Source: JBCBKZ01 sp039026975 (lineage in GTDB: Bacteria > Bacteroidota > Bacteroidia > J057). From it: a DNA stretch of 22,624 nucleotides. Where the stretch lies: positions 1 through 22,624 of the forward strand of contig JBCCLI010000064.1 in NCBI GenBank assembly GCA_039026975.1, in the 5' to 3' direction. The position numbers and the translations under genes were made by a program. The notes under the pieces are model-generated. The model did no database searches, was not told the origin of the DNA, and was given only the letters and a program-made list of their open reading frames with translations. This document shows positions 1 to 7,366 of this stretch, in pieces (within the stretch, counting starts at the first letter, position 1; every line of letters begins with the position of its first letter).

Positions 1-56
1 ATAAAGTAAAAGCAACAGCACTGCTACCCCCTTTCCTGAGAGAATACCAGTGCTGT
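1..56 (-). terminator. Candidate intrinsic terminator after the SDR gene
   Basis: Perfect 9-bp inverted repeat, ACAGCACTG at 15-23 and CAGTGCTGT at 48-56, with a 24-nt loop. Read on the minus strand it follows the stop of the dehydrogenase gene by about 27 nt and is followed by a T-rich tail (TGCTTTTACTTTAT). The long loop makes it weaker than a classic terminator, but position and orientation fit. Confidence 0.5.
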
Positions 57-82
57 CTTACATAGGCTATGATCAATTAGGC

Positions 83-835
83 TTAGGCACCAGCATTCAC
101 ATTCATTCCCCCATCTATGTTATACTCACTGCCCGTGATGAACCATGCATCATCAGAGGCGAGATAAGAAACAAGTTTAGCTACTGTCTCAGGGGTCCCG
201 AATTCTTTCAATGGCACTCTCTGCTGAACGGCTGAGGTAAATCCCTGAAGTTGTTCCTGGCTCATTCCTGTCTTCCCAAAAATAGGAGTATTTACAGGTC
301 CTGGATTCACTGAGTTAATTCTGATTTTACGAGGAGCTAATTCTGTGGAAGCTGTACGGGTAAATGAGTTCATGGCAGCTTTACTAGCAGCGTAGATAGC
401 AGTATTAGCCATACCCGTATAGGCATTAATGGAGGATAAATTTATAATTGAAGCTCCTTCATTTAAGTGAGGTAAGAATTTCTCAATGGTAAAGACAGCT
501 CCCTTAAAGTTAATATCCATGATGGTATCATAGCCTTTCTCATCTATATGTCCCAAGGGGGTAGGGAAAAATACTCCTGCATTCACAAAAAGGACGTCTA
601 CCTTTCCAAATTTGTCTGTTACCTCTGCAACTAACTTATCTGTGTCTGCCAAGCTTGACTGATCTGCCACTATTCCAGTTACCCCCAGGGTTTCGGCAGC
701 GGTGGCTACTGCTTCAGGTTTTCTTCCAGTGATAATTACTTGTGCACCTTCCCGCACGAAGTTTTCTGCTGTGGCGTAACCTATTCCACTATTTCCTCCG
801 GTTATGACGGCTACTTTTCCTGATAGTTTGCTCAT
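83..835 (-). CDS. SDR family NAD(P)-dependent oxidoreductase
   Basis: A 250-residue classical short-chain dehydrogenase/reductase, the usual length for the family. The Rossmann nucleotide-binding motif TGGNSGIG is at residues 12-19, NAG at 85-87, and the catalytic set is Asn109, Ser135, Tyr148 and Lys152 (YAASK), followed by NPGP at 177-180. The TGRK stretch at 36-39, with Arg at the end of strand beta-2, suggests preference for NADP(H). It is a soluble cytoplasmic enzyme reducing a carbonyl or oxidising an alcohol; the substrate cannot be read from the sequence. Best general matches would be the FabG/glucose-1-dehydrogenase-like group. It appears monocistronic, with its own terminator and an upstream region rich in palindromes, so it is probably controlled by a dedicated repressor. 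Inducible SDRs of this kind are often controlled by TetR- or HxlR-type regulators, but none is encoded here. Confidence 0.93.
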   Translation of the reverse strand: MSKLSGKVAVITGGNSGIGYATAENFVREGAQVIITGRKPEAVATAAETLGVTGIVADQSSLADTDKLVAEVTDKFGKVDVLFVNAGVFFPTPLGHIDEKGYDTIMDINFKGAVFTIEKFLPHLNEGASIINLSSINAYTGMANTAIYAASKAAMNSFTRTASTELAPRKIRINSVNPGPVNTPIFGKTGMSQEQLQGFTSAVQQRVPLKEFGTPETVAKLVSYLASDDAWFITGSEYNIDGGMNVNAGA

Positions 836-840
836 AATTG

Positions 841-868
841 AAATGAAGTTTTGTTATTAACTTCATTT
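841..868 (-). promoter_or_regulatory. 10-bp inverted repeat just upstream of the SDR start
   Basis: AAATGAAGTT (841-850) and AACTTCATTT (859-868) are exact reverse complements separated by 8 nt, ending 6 nt upstream of the ATG at 835. It could be a repressor operator or a leader hairpin in the mRNA that limits ribosome access. It lies next to the operator-like pair at 866-921. Confidence 0.45.
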
Positions 869-921
869 TAGAACGATCATTCCATAATAGAGTTACAAGT
901 TTTAGAATAAATATTCCAAAA
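866..921. promoter_or_regulatory. Two tandem operator-like palindromic sites upstream of the SDR gene
   Basis: Two 22-bp sites, 866-887 and 900-921, share the pattern TTTTAGAA-N2-A-N2-ATTCCA-N-AA with 17 of 22 identical positions, spaced 34 bp apart. Each is an imperfect palindrome (core GAACGATCATTC in the first; GAATA-AA-TATTC in the second). Two copies of the same dyad in the only plausible promoter region of the SDR gene look like binding sites of a dimeric repressor. The protein that binds them is unknown. Confidence 0.5.
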
Positions 922-956
922 TAATTAAAAAATATCAGCTAGGTTCTAAGAGCCCC

Positions 957-999
957 AAAAAAGAAACCCCTTATGGTCAGTATGCCTGATCATAAGGGG
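957..999 (-). terminator. Intrinsic terminator of the XRE/S24 regulator gene
   Basis: A 14-bp stem (967-980 with 986-999, one G-T pair) with a 5-nt loop, followed on the minus strand by TTTCTTTTTT (966 down to 957). It lies 24 nt after the stop codon of the regulator gene and separates it from the SDR promoter region. Confidence 0.85.
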
Positions 1000-1022
1000 C
1001 GCAGATTATCCTCCTGAGGAGA

Positions 1023-1841
1023 TCAATTCTCTGCTTTCTTCATTTTGATAACTTCTTGCTGAAGATCCATGACCATGGACTGGAGCTTTTCAAAAGACAT
1101 ATCTGGCTCAGGAAACTCGGAGGAGAGGTACAGCTTGGCTTTCCACAGCTCGCGTACGTCCTGAATATCTATCTCAAACTGGCTGTAATTAGTATTATCA
1201 GATTTAAGTGTAAGTGAACCACCTTGATCAGTCATATTACTGAACACTCTTTTATAGACCACTCCTTCAGAATCTGAGACCACTACATACGTCTGCCCGT
1301 TTTTAATATCAAGCCAATTCTCTACATACTCTGCTACTATAATGGTTCCGCTTTGGAGGGGCAGCATAGAATCTCCTGATATCTCGAAAGCCCTAAAGGA
1401 ACCAGGACCCATGTTAGGCAGGTAAAACTTGGGAAGCTCTTCTATATACTCAGGGTCAGCAAAACCATTTAGATATCCTGCAGCAGCTTTCTGATTACTC
1501 ACAAAATCTACGAACTGTCTCCCAATTCTATCAGTTGTGATGGGGAGCACCCTTACATGCTTGCCTGTGTAGTCTTGCGCTAGCTGCTTATTTTGCTCAC
1601 GTAATTCTCCCAGACTAAACTCTCTCAAATCTTTTCTAACAATATCATCTATGGTGATTTCAAAGAAGTCAGACATTTTTTCTATAGTAGAGTACCTGGG
1701 GGTAGCCCTACATTCTTCATAAGCACCTATGGAGGATCTTCTTATGCCCAGCTTATCGGCCAATTCCTGCTGGGTCAGGCTTTTTTCTTTGCGGAGGTAT
1801 TTGAGATTGTGGCCTATAATTTCCTTATCCTTTTCACCCAT
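1023..1841 (-). CDS. XRE family regulator with LexA-like S24 domain
   Basis: A 272-residue two-domain repressor. Residues 7-67 form a Cro/C1-type helix-turn-helix (LTQQELADKLGI at 22-33, then RRSSIGAYEE). Residues about 115-240 form an S24/LexA-like fold with a Ser-Lys dyad: Ser158 in SGDSM and Lys197 in VYKRV, 39 residues apart, close to the LexA spacing. An Ala-Gly pair (Ala121-Gly122, in AAAGY) sits where LexA and lambda CI cleave themselves, so autoproteolysis is plausible rather than a degenerate fold. The C-terminus is a short heptad-like helix (SMVMDLQQEVIKMKK). It probably represses its own promoter and perhaps stress or DNA-damage genes; no SOS polymerase or phage gene is adjacent. 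The ATG at 1841 gives a typical regulator N-terminus. Divergent from the ABC-F gene. Confidence 0.88.
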   Translation of the reverse strand: MGEKDKEIIGHNLKYLRKEKSLTQQELADKLGIRRSSIGAYEECRATPRYSTIEKMSDFFEITIDDIVRKDLREFSLGELREQNKQLAQDYTGKHVRVLPITTDRIGRQFVDFVSNQKAAAGYLNGFADPEYIEELPKFYLPNMGPGSFRAFEISGDSMLPLQSGTIIVAEYVENWLDIKNGQTYVVVSDSEGVVYKRVFSNMTDQGGSLTLKSDNTNYSQFEIDIQDVRELWKAKLYLSSEFPEPDMSFEKLQSMVMDLQQEVIKMKKAEN

Positions 1842-1857
1842 AATAAAGAGAGTTAGC

Positions 1858-1872
1858 TTGTATATCTTGTAT
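1858..1872 (-). promoter_or_regulatory. Direct-repeat operator candidate of the XRE/S24 gene
   Basis: On the minus strand the sequence reads ATACAA-GAT-ATACAA: two identical hexamers 9 bp apart, 17 bp upstream of the regulator's start codon. The same arrangement (ATACAA-ACT-ATACAA) recurs at 4972-4986, 13 of 15 bases identical. A further direct repeat, TTTGTGTGATG/TTTGTGATG, lies at 1875-1900. Autoregulation is typical of such repressors; this is the best candidate site but is short and AT-rich. Confidence 0.35.
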
Positions 1873-2007
1873 TGTTTGTGTGATGTAGCGCTTTGTGATG
1901 CTTTCTAATCTTATTACGCTTTTTCCTGATCTATTTTGTACACTAATACAGTTAGCAGGAAGTAATAATTTTTAGCAAAGTATAAAAAATTTAGTATTTA
2001 TCCCAAT

Positions 2008-2015
2008 TATTTTTG
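2008..2015 (+). promoter_or_regulatory. Candidate -7 promoter element for the ABC-F operon
   Basis: TATTTTTG matches the Bacteroidota -7 consensus TAnnTTTG exactly, 81 bp before the chosen ATG. No TTTG box is seen at the expected -33 spacing, so this is a tentative call. Confidence 0.3.
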
Positions 2016-2096
2016 ACAAATGGCCCCATTATCCATTTTTTTTAGTACAAATTGAAGCTACATTTTATTCTGAGAGGACATTATGTATTTTTGGGT

Positions 2097-4025
2097 ATGC
2101 TGTTAAGCTTAGATAAAATAAGTGTAGAGTTTGGGGGAAGATGGTTATTAAAAGAAGTTTCCTTCCAGTTTGTGGCAGGGGAACGCCTGGCCCTCATAGG
2201 CAGAAATGGAAGTGGGAAATCCACCCTCCTTAAGATAATGATGGGCCTCCTCAGCCCTTCCGAGGGAAAAGTCCACAAGGTGAGCGGTCTTAGCATGGGA
2301 TATTTTCACCAGGACCTCCTCTCCTACCAGACTGATAAATCAGTTTTTGAGTTGGTCAAGGAAAGTTTTCAGCCTCTCTTGGATATTCAGGCAGAGATAG
2401 AAACCCTGCTGGCTAAACTGGAGGCTGGAAAGGCAGAAGCGGAGGACCTGGATACCCTTAGCACAAAACAAGCCGAGTTCACCACTAAAGGTGGAGACCA
2501 AATGGAAGGGAGGATTTACCAGACCTTAAGTGGGCTGGGCTTCACGCCTGAAGAGTTCCACATGCCCTTCCATACCTTTTCAGGTGGCTGGAGAATGCGC
2601 GCCCTATTAGCTAAAATGCTCCTCAATACCCCAGACCTACTCCTGCTGGATGAGCCTACTAACCACTTAGACCTTCCATCTATCCAGTGGTTAGAGAACT
2701 ACCTCAAGACTTTTCAGGGAACCTGCATCATAGTCTCCCATGACAGGTTTTTTGTAGATAGGCTGGCAGAGAAGATATTAGAGATCAGGCACCTAAGGCT
2801 ACATGAGTTTGCCGGCAATTATAGCTTCTATGAAAAAGAAAAAGAGCTAAGATATGATCAACTGAAAAAAACCTATGATAACCAACAAAAGCATATAAAA
2901 GAGCAGGAACGCTTTATTAACCGCTTCAGGGCCAAAGCCTCCAAAGCCAGGCAGGTACAAAGCAAGATTAAGCAGCTCGATAAAATCGAACGGGTAGAAG
3001 CCCCTGAGGAGGATCATGTGAGCTTCTCCTTCAGGTTTACCCTTAACAGGGCATCCGGTAAGGAGGTACTCACATTATCTGATGTAGGGAAATCCTACGA
3101 CCAAAAACATATATTCTCACAGGCAGAAGCTCAGGTGATGAGAGGAGATAAAATAGGGCTGATAGGGCCTAATGGGCAAGGGAAGTCTACCCTCCTTAAC
3201 ATCATAGCAGGTACCACCGCCTATGAAGGTAGCGTAGAAAAGGGATATCATGTATCTCAGACCTTCTTTGCCCAGCATCAGCTGGAGGCCCTGACCCTTA
3301 CTAAAACTATCTGGGATGAAATAGCTGATAATAGCACAGACAGGACTGAGCAAGAACTCCGAAATGCCCTGGGTGCCTTTCTATTCTCAGGAGATACAGT
3401 AGATAAAAAGGTGGGGGTCTTGTCAGGAGGAGAAAAATCCAGAGTGGCTCTGGTCAAAACCCTCCTCTCAGAAGCTAATTTCCTGCTGCTGGATGAGCCT
3501 ACCAACCACCTGGATATTACCAGCATACAGACCATGATAGAGGCCCTGAATGCCTATGAAGGGAGCTATATCATTGTTTCTCACGACAGGTATTTCCTGA
3601 GACAGGTTACCAATAAGGTATGGTACATTCAGGAAAAGCAGGTGAAAGCGTATCCAGGCTCATACCTGGAATATGAAGACTGGGTAGCGAGAACACAGGC
3701 AGCAGAAGCAGAAGCTACTTCTGCTATTCTCTCTCCTTCTATCCCTTCAGAGGAGAAAAAGCCCGTAGATTTCAAGCTCCAGAAACAGCAGAAAAATAAA
3801 CTGAAAAAGCTGGAAAGAGAAATAGCCACATTAGAAGAGAAAATAGACCATCTGGAAGCTGATAAAAAGCGTAGTGAGCTGCAAATGGCCTCGCCAGAAG
3901 TAGCTTCAGATTTCTCTAAACTTCAGGCAGAACAGGAAAATTTACATAAAATTACCCAACAGCTGGAGGAGCTCACTGAGTCCTGGGCAGAAAAATCTGA
4001 GGAATATGAGGCCCTTACCTCCTAA
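2097..4025 (+). CDS. ABC-F family ATP-binding cassette protein
   Basis: A soluble protein with two ABC domains in one chain and no membrane segments, as in the ABC-F family that acts on ribosomes (translation factors and ribosome-protection proteins). With the ATG at 2097 it has 642 residues. Walker A motifs are GRNGSGKST (35-43) and GPNGQGKST (357-365); signatures are FSGGW (161-165) and LSGGE (442-446); both Walker B/D-loop motifs read DEPTNHLD (from 185 and 466). A charged interdomain linker (about residues 235-310) and a Lys/Glu-rich C-terminal coiled coil (about 545-640) place it nearer the Uup/YheS/YdiF type than EttA. Function is most likely in translation or ribosome rescue; antibiotic resistance cannot be claimed. 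A TTG 45 bp upstream extends the frame but adds an unconserved tail. Followed after 12 nt by the next gene, so co-transcription is likely. Confidence 0.93.
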   Translation: MLLSLDKISVEFGGRWLLKEVSFQFVAGERLALIGRNGSGKSTLLKIMMGLLSPSEGKVHKVSGLSMGYFHQDLLSYQTDKSVFELVKESFQPLLDIQAEIETLLAKLEAGKAEAEDLDTLSTKQAEFTTKGGDQMEGRIYQTLSGLGFTPEEFHMPFHTFSGGWRMRALLAKMLLNTPDLLLLDEPTNHLDLPSIQWLENYLKTFQGTCIIVSHDRFFVDRLAEKILEIRHLRLHEFAGNYSFYEKEKELRYDQLKKTYDNQQKHIKEQERFINRFRAKASKARQVQSKIKQLDKIERVEAPEEDHVSFSFRFTLNRASGKEVLTLSDVGKSYDQKHIFSQAEAQVMRGDKIGLIGPNGQGKSTLLNIIAGTTAYEGSVEKGYHVSQTFFAQHQLEALTLTKTIWDEIADNSTDRTEQELRNALGAFLFSGDTVDKKVGVLSGGEKSRVALVKTLLSEANFLLLDEPTNHLDITSIQTMIEALNAYEGSYIIVSHDRYFLRQVTNKVWYIQEKQVKAYPGSYLEYEDWVARTQAAEAEATSAILSPSIPSEEKKPVDFKLQKQQKNKLKKLEREIATLEEKIDHLEADKKRSELQMASPEVASDFSKLQAEQENLHKITQQLEELTESWAEKSEEYEALTS

Positions 4026-4037
4026 GCCATCCTAAGT

Positions 4038-4691
4038 ATGAAAAAAGTATTAATAGCAGGCGGCAGTGGAATGATAGGTAGCCTGGTGGTAGGCCACTGC
4101 TTATCATCTGAAGAAGTGTCAGAAGTAAGGAGCCTATTACGGCGACCCTCCGGTACCCAACATCCCAAGCTGCAAGAAAGTCTCATCCAAGATTTTCCCA
4201 CTTATGACGGAAAACTGGATCTGTTTTCAGGGATAGATACAGCCTTTTTTTGCATAGGTGTCTACACAGGCCAAGTTTCAGCCCAGCAATTCAAGGAGAT
4301 CACCCTGGAGTATGCCGTACAATTTGCTACCCACTTAGCGGCTCAATCTCCCCATGCCACCCTCTGTCTCCTAAGTGGAATGGGAGCCGACAGGACAGAA
4401 AAAAGTAAAACCGCTTTTGCCAAGTATAAAGGCATGGCCGAAAACCAGATAGCCACCCTTGGGCTAACATTCTACTCTTTTAGACCTGCCTATATTTATC
4501 CGGTTACGCCCAGGAAGGAGCCTAATGCCATGTACGCGATAAGCAGGGCCTTATACCCGCTCATTAAGTTGTTTGGAGAAGGGGCCAGCATCCAGTCTAC
4601 TGAACTGGCTGAAGCCATGTTTACGGTGGGCATGCAGGGAGCAGATCAGGAGATTCTGGAGAACAAGGAGATACTAGCGGTTTTAGGTTGA
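4038..4691 (+). CDS. NAD(P)-binding Rossmann-fold protein (TIP30/epimerase-like)
   Basis: 217 residues. The N-terminus MKKVLIAGGSGMIGS carries the GxxGxxG dinucleotide-binding loop (GGSGMIG, 8-14). LSGMGAD near residue 115 and the YKGMAENQI segment near 135 match atypical extended SDRs of the NAD(P)H-binding/TIP30 (HTATIP2-like) group, in which the catalytic YxxxK becomes Y-K-G-x-x-E. The later FRPAYIYP stretch is the usual post-catalytic loop. The enzyme is probably cytoplasmic; its substrate is unknown, and many family members are redox sensors or quinone or sugar-nucleotide reductases. The gene starts 12 nt after the ABC-F stop and is read as the second gene of that operon, although no functional link is obvious. 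Confidence 0.85.
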   Translation: MKKVLIAGGSGMIGSLVVGHCLSSEEVSEVRSLLRRPSGTQHPKLQESLIQDFPTYDGKLDLFSGIDTAFFCIGVYTGQVSAQQFKEITLEYAVQFATHLAAQSPHATLCLLSGMGADRTEKSKTAFAKYKGMAENQIATLGLTFYSFRPAYIYPVTPRKEPNAMYAISRALYPLIKLFGEGASIQSTELAEAMFTVGMQGADQEILENKEILAVLG

Positions 4692-4794
4692 CACTGCCTT
4701 TCTCTGCTAGCATAAGATACTTTGCGGGATCAACTGACAGTTCTTTTCGGTCGAAACATTCAACTCAACCTCAGGCTTTCCTCAAGCTGATAAA

Positions 4795-4812
4795 GAGATT
4801 CGTCAGAATCTC
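4795..4812. repeat. Small perfect hairpin, REP-like
   Basis: GAGATTC, loop GTCA, GAATCTC: a 7-bp perfect stem, followed by a run of C. Its compact form resembles repetitive extragenic palindromes, but only one copy is in the window. Confidence 0.4.
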
Positions 4813-4821
4813 CCCCTCTAT

Positions 4822-4853
4822 AAACAAGAAAAGGCATTCCTTGTGAGAATGCC
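4822..4853 (-). terminator. Terminator-like hairpin facing the minus strand
   Basis: GGCATTC (4833-4839) and GAATGCC (4847-4853) form a 7-bp stem with a 7-nt loop. On the minus strand it is followed by TTTTCTTGTTT, the arrangement of an intrinsic terminator. No minus-strand gene is known upstream of it, so it may end a small RNA or be a relic; on the plus strand the tail (AAATCTGTTTT) is poorer. Confidence 0.35.
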
Positions 4854-4962
4854 AAATCTGTTTTGGTGAAAGGGCGCTTGTCATCCCATCATACTGAAGG
4901 GCCAAGCTACGAGTCTAACTTCATGTCGGGACGTTTCTATGCCCGAATCTTACTAGCCAACT

Positions 4963-4986
4963 TTTGTATACATACAAACTATACAA
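4963..4986. promoter_or_regulatory. Palindromic operator-like site TTTGTAT-AC-ATACAAA
   Basis: TTTGTAT (4963-4969) and ATACAAA (4972-4978) form a perfect dyad with a 2-nt centre, and a third ATACAA follows at 4981-4986. The 15-bp unit at 4972-4986 matches the direct repeat in front of the XRE/S24 regulator at 13 of 15 positions, so the same regulator might bind both. There is no direct proof. Confidence 0.35.
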
Positions 4987-5391
4987 TATTCTTTGTCTGA
5001 AGGTTTAATCAAAGATAGGAGGAATCCCTTCAGCTTTTTGACTAAAAAGGCTATTTATCTTACAAGTATGAATATTCATCTCAATGAATCTTACTCACAT
5101 AAAGCGACCTATAACAGTTAAAATTTGATGATTTAGCATTTTCCGGGCTTATATATCATATAAATTATACATCTATGAGTGTGGATATTACATACGAAAA
5201 ATGAATTATTTTAGGTAATTTTCTCTCGGCCAATCCAATATCACCCTTCCCTCTTTTCCCTCCATCCGTCATTGGTAGGCTTTTTCTTACCACTGGGCGA
5301 GGGAGAAGGTTTTTTAGTCTAAAATCAATGCTTAGGTAGATCATTCTCCTGCTGAAAGCGGTATATTCTATGTGTATATGCCAATCTTTTT

Positions 5392-6504
5392 ATGAAGCAG
5401 GGTGCCACATTCTTTACGTCTACTACCTCCAGGATAGCCTTTCACATTCTCTTTTGGCTCTGTTATATAGGCTTCTTCACCTTACTTAGTAGTGAAGATG
5501 AATACAAGCTGACAGAGGCTTTTTATGCAGAACTTCTCAGGCTGCCGGTAAAGTTAGCGGTGGTTTATACTACCTTATACTGGCTTATCCCCTCCTTCCT
5601 TTTACAGAAAAAGTATTGGAAGTTCACCACTAGTCTTCTTCTACTCCTGCTGGTGGCCGGTTTTGGGCAGAGACTGATTACTTACTACCTCATCTACCCC
5701 ATGCGCTATGATGGACAACTCATCCCCTATGGAGATCTTTTCCATGCCTACCGCATCATTAAAGGCATCCTTGACATTAATTCAGTAGTCATTCTAACAG
5801 CATCTATCAAGATTTTGACTTACTGGTATAAAACAGAAAAAAATAGTGAGGCCCTGGCTAAGCAGAAACTGGAAGCAGAGCTTAATTTCCTAAAAGGTCA
5901 GATACACCCTCATTTTCTATTTAATACCCTTAATAATCTATACTCCCTGACACTCAAAAAATCTGATACTGCCCCTCAGGTAGTGCTTAAACTGTCTGGC
6001 CTGGTCAATTATATGTTGTATCACGCATCTGAGCGCAAGGTGGCCCTTTCTCAAGAAATAGAGAGCATACAGGACTATCTAGCTTTAGAAAGCCTCAGGT
6101 ATGGGGAAGAGCTAGACTTATCCTTTACCATTTCAGGCAGTATTTCTCATGTACAAATAGCACCCCTGGTCCTCCTACCCTTTATAGAAAACAGCTTTAA
6201 GCATGGCGTCAGCGAAGAAATTCAAGGTAGGTGGATCAACATACAATTAGACTTGTCAGATTCAGTACTCAGCTTTCAGGTAGCTAACAGTAAAGACCAG
6301 ATAGCTACTACTCCTACAGCCCTTTCTGAAGGAGGCATAGGGTTACGAAATGTAAAAAGAAGGTTAGAACTACAGTATCCTGATAAACATACCTTGGACA
6401 TAGAGGATAAAGGAAGCTCCTTCCATGTGGCTTTAGTCCTATACCTCCAAGAGATAGACCATTCCGTTTCACCCGTTTTAACTAATACTACCCTCATATC
6501 ATGA
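5392..6504 (+). CDS. LytS/YehU-type sensor histidine kinase
   Basis: 370 residues. Four hydrophobic segments (about 15-33, 52-71, 79-101, 126-145) form a membrane sensor domain with almost no extracytoplasmic loop. The short coiled coil that follows leads into the His_kinase box QIHPHFLFNTLNN (170-182), with His174 the likely phosphate acceptor. The ATPase part has an N-box FIENSFKHG (264-272) and a G-box GGIGLRN (314-320). This is the architecture of Bacteroidota kinases that pair with LytTR regulators. The stop codon overlaps the start of the response regulator by 4 nt (ATGA), a sign of translational coupling and of a cognate pair. The signal is unknown; ligands embedded in or near the membrane are likely given the small loops. 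Confidence 0.93.
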   Translation: MKQGATFFTSTTSRIAFHILFWLCYIGFFTLLSSEDEYKLTEAFYAELLRLPVKLAVVYTTLYWLIPSFLLQKKYWKFTTSLLLLLLVAGFGQRLITYYLIYPMRYDGQLIPYGDLFHAYRIIKGILDINSVVILTASIKILTYWYKTEKNSEALAKQKLEAELNFLKGQIHPHFLFNTLNNLYSLTLKKSDTAPQVVLKLSGLVNYMLYHASERKVALSQEIESIQDYLALESLRYGEELDLSFTISGSISHVQIAPLVLLPFIENSFKHGVSEEIQGRWINIQLDLSDSVLSFQVANSKDQIATTPTALSEGGIGLRNVKRRLELQYPDKHTLDIEDKGSSFHVALVLYLQEIDHSVSPVLTNTTLIS

Positions 6505-7238
6505 AGATAAGATGTATAGTTGTAGATGATGAGCCCTTGGCAGTAGATATCCTTACCTCCTATGTGAAAAAAGTAGATTCTCTTGAACTACTGGGTAGTA
6601 TGAATAATGCCATTGAAGCCTTTAACTTTTTGGCAGAGCATGAGGTAGATCTGGTGTTCTTGGATATACAAATGCCCAAGATTACAGGACTGGACCTCCT
6701 AAAAAACCTGAGTAAAAAGCCCCAGGTAGTATTCACTACAGCCTACAGAGAATATGCCTTGGATGGATATGATTTTGACATCATTGATTATCTGCTGAAG
6801 CCCATCTCCTTTGACCGCTTCCTAAAATCTGTCAATAGGTATATGCAAAGAACCTCTTTTGAGAAAAAACCTCAACCTGATGCCTTTGTACAGCAGGAGT
6901 CCGTAGGGGGAGATGTCTTTATTTACCTGAAAGCAGATAAGAAGATGGTGAAAATCTATCTAAAGGATATTCTATACATAGAAAGCCTGAAGGATTACAT
7001 ACGCGTAAAAACAGACCAAAAATCTGTAGTTACCTACCAGAGAATTTCCTTCATGGAAGAAAAATTACCACCTAACATGTTTCTCAGGGTACATAGATCT
7101 TTCATTACCTCCCTCTCTAAGGTAGAAGCATTCTGCGGCCATTTTGTGGAAGTGAGTGGAAAAGAAATCCCCATAGGACGGAATTACCGTCAACACGTAT
7201 TGGCTGTGCTGAATAAACAGAACATCCTTACAGACTGA
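6501..7238 (+). CDS. LytTR family response regulator
   Basis: 245 residues. The receiver domain covers about 1-118, with acidic residues Asp9 and Asp10, phospho-acceptor Asp55 (FLDIQMP), the Thr79/Thr80 switch region and Lys100 (YLLKP). The LytTR DNA-binding domain covers about 138-242, including ILYIESLKDYIRV and the FLRVHRSFI segment, ending in the usual IPIGRNYR. It is the partner of the kinase whose gene it overlaps by 4 nt. LytTR regulators generally bind two direct repeats upstream of target genes; no target can be assigned here. The adjacent small protein and penicillin-binding protein genes are candidates by position only. Confidence 0.95.
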   Translation: MKIRCIVVDDEPLAVDILTSYVKKVDSLELLGSMNNAIEAFNFLAEHEVDLVFLDIQMPKITGLDLLKNLSKKPQVVFTTAYREYALDGYDFDIIDYLLKPISFDRFLKSVNRYMQRTSFEKKPQPDAFVQQESVGGDVFIYLKADKKMVKIYLKDILYIESLKDYIRVKTDQKSVVTYQRISFMEEKLPPNMFLRVHRSFITSLSKVEAFCGHFVEVSGKEIPIGRNYRQHVLAVLNKQNILTD

Positions 7239-7366
7239 CGTTCCCGTCCCAATATAGGCGGATGATTACATTATTTGATTATTTAGTCAAAAAAATACCC
7301 ACCTTTACTATGTAGCATAGCTTACAGACACACGACAAGGCTGCCCGTTCACATAATAACTCAGAC

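Larger units (their letters stand above)
4692..5391. other. 700-bp gene-free region with hairpins and repeats
   Basis: No convincing coding sequence; the longest short frame with an ATG (5069, 17 codons) has nothing to recommend it. The region holds several small dyads: GAGATTC/GAATCTC (4795-4812), GGCATTC/GAATGCC (4833-4853), TCGGG/CCCGA (4926-4946), TTTGTAT/ATACAAA (4963-4978), CTGAAGG/CCTTCAG (4997-5033), ATTCAT/ATGAAT near 5075-5090. TTGTCATCCC...ACTGAAGG around 4879-4902 resembles, from memory, dispersed intergenic repeats of Bacteroidota. The kinase promoter is presumably near the 3' end, but I see no good TAnnTTTG there. Confidence 0.6.

Noticed and set aside
2086..2093. Second TATTTTTG box before the ABC-F gene
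   Set aside because: It is only 3 nt from the ATG, so a transcript from it would start at or after the start codon.
2052..2096. TTG start extending the ABC-F protein by 15 residues
   Set aside because: The extension (MKLHFILRGHYVFLG) is not part of the ABC-F domain, and ATG 2097 leads directly into the standard MLLSLDKISVEFGG start of the first ABC domain.
4745..4765. GGTCGAAAC resembling a tRNA T-loop
   Set aside because: No acceptor, D or anticodon arms can be built around it.
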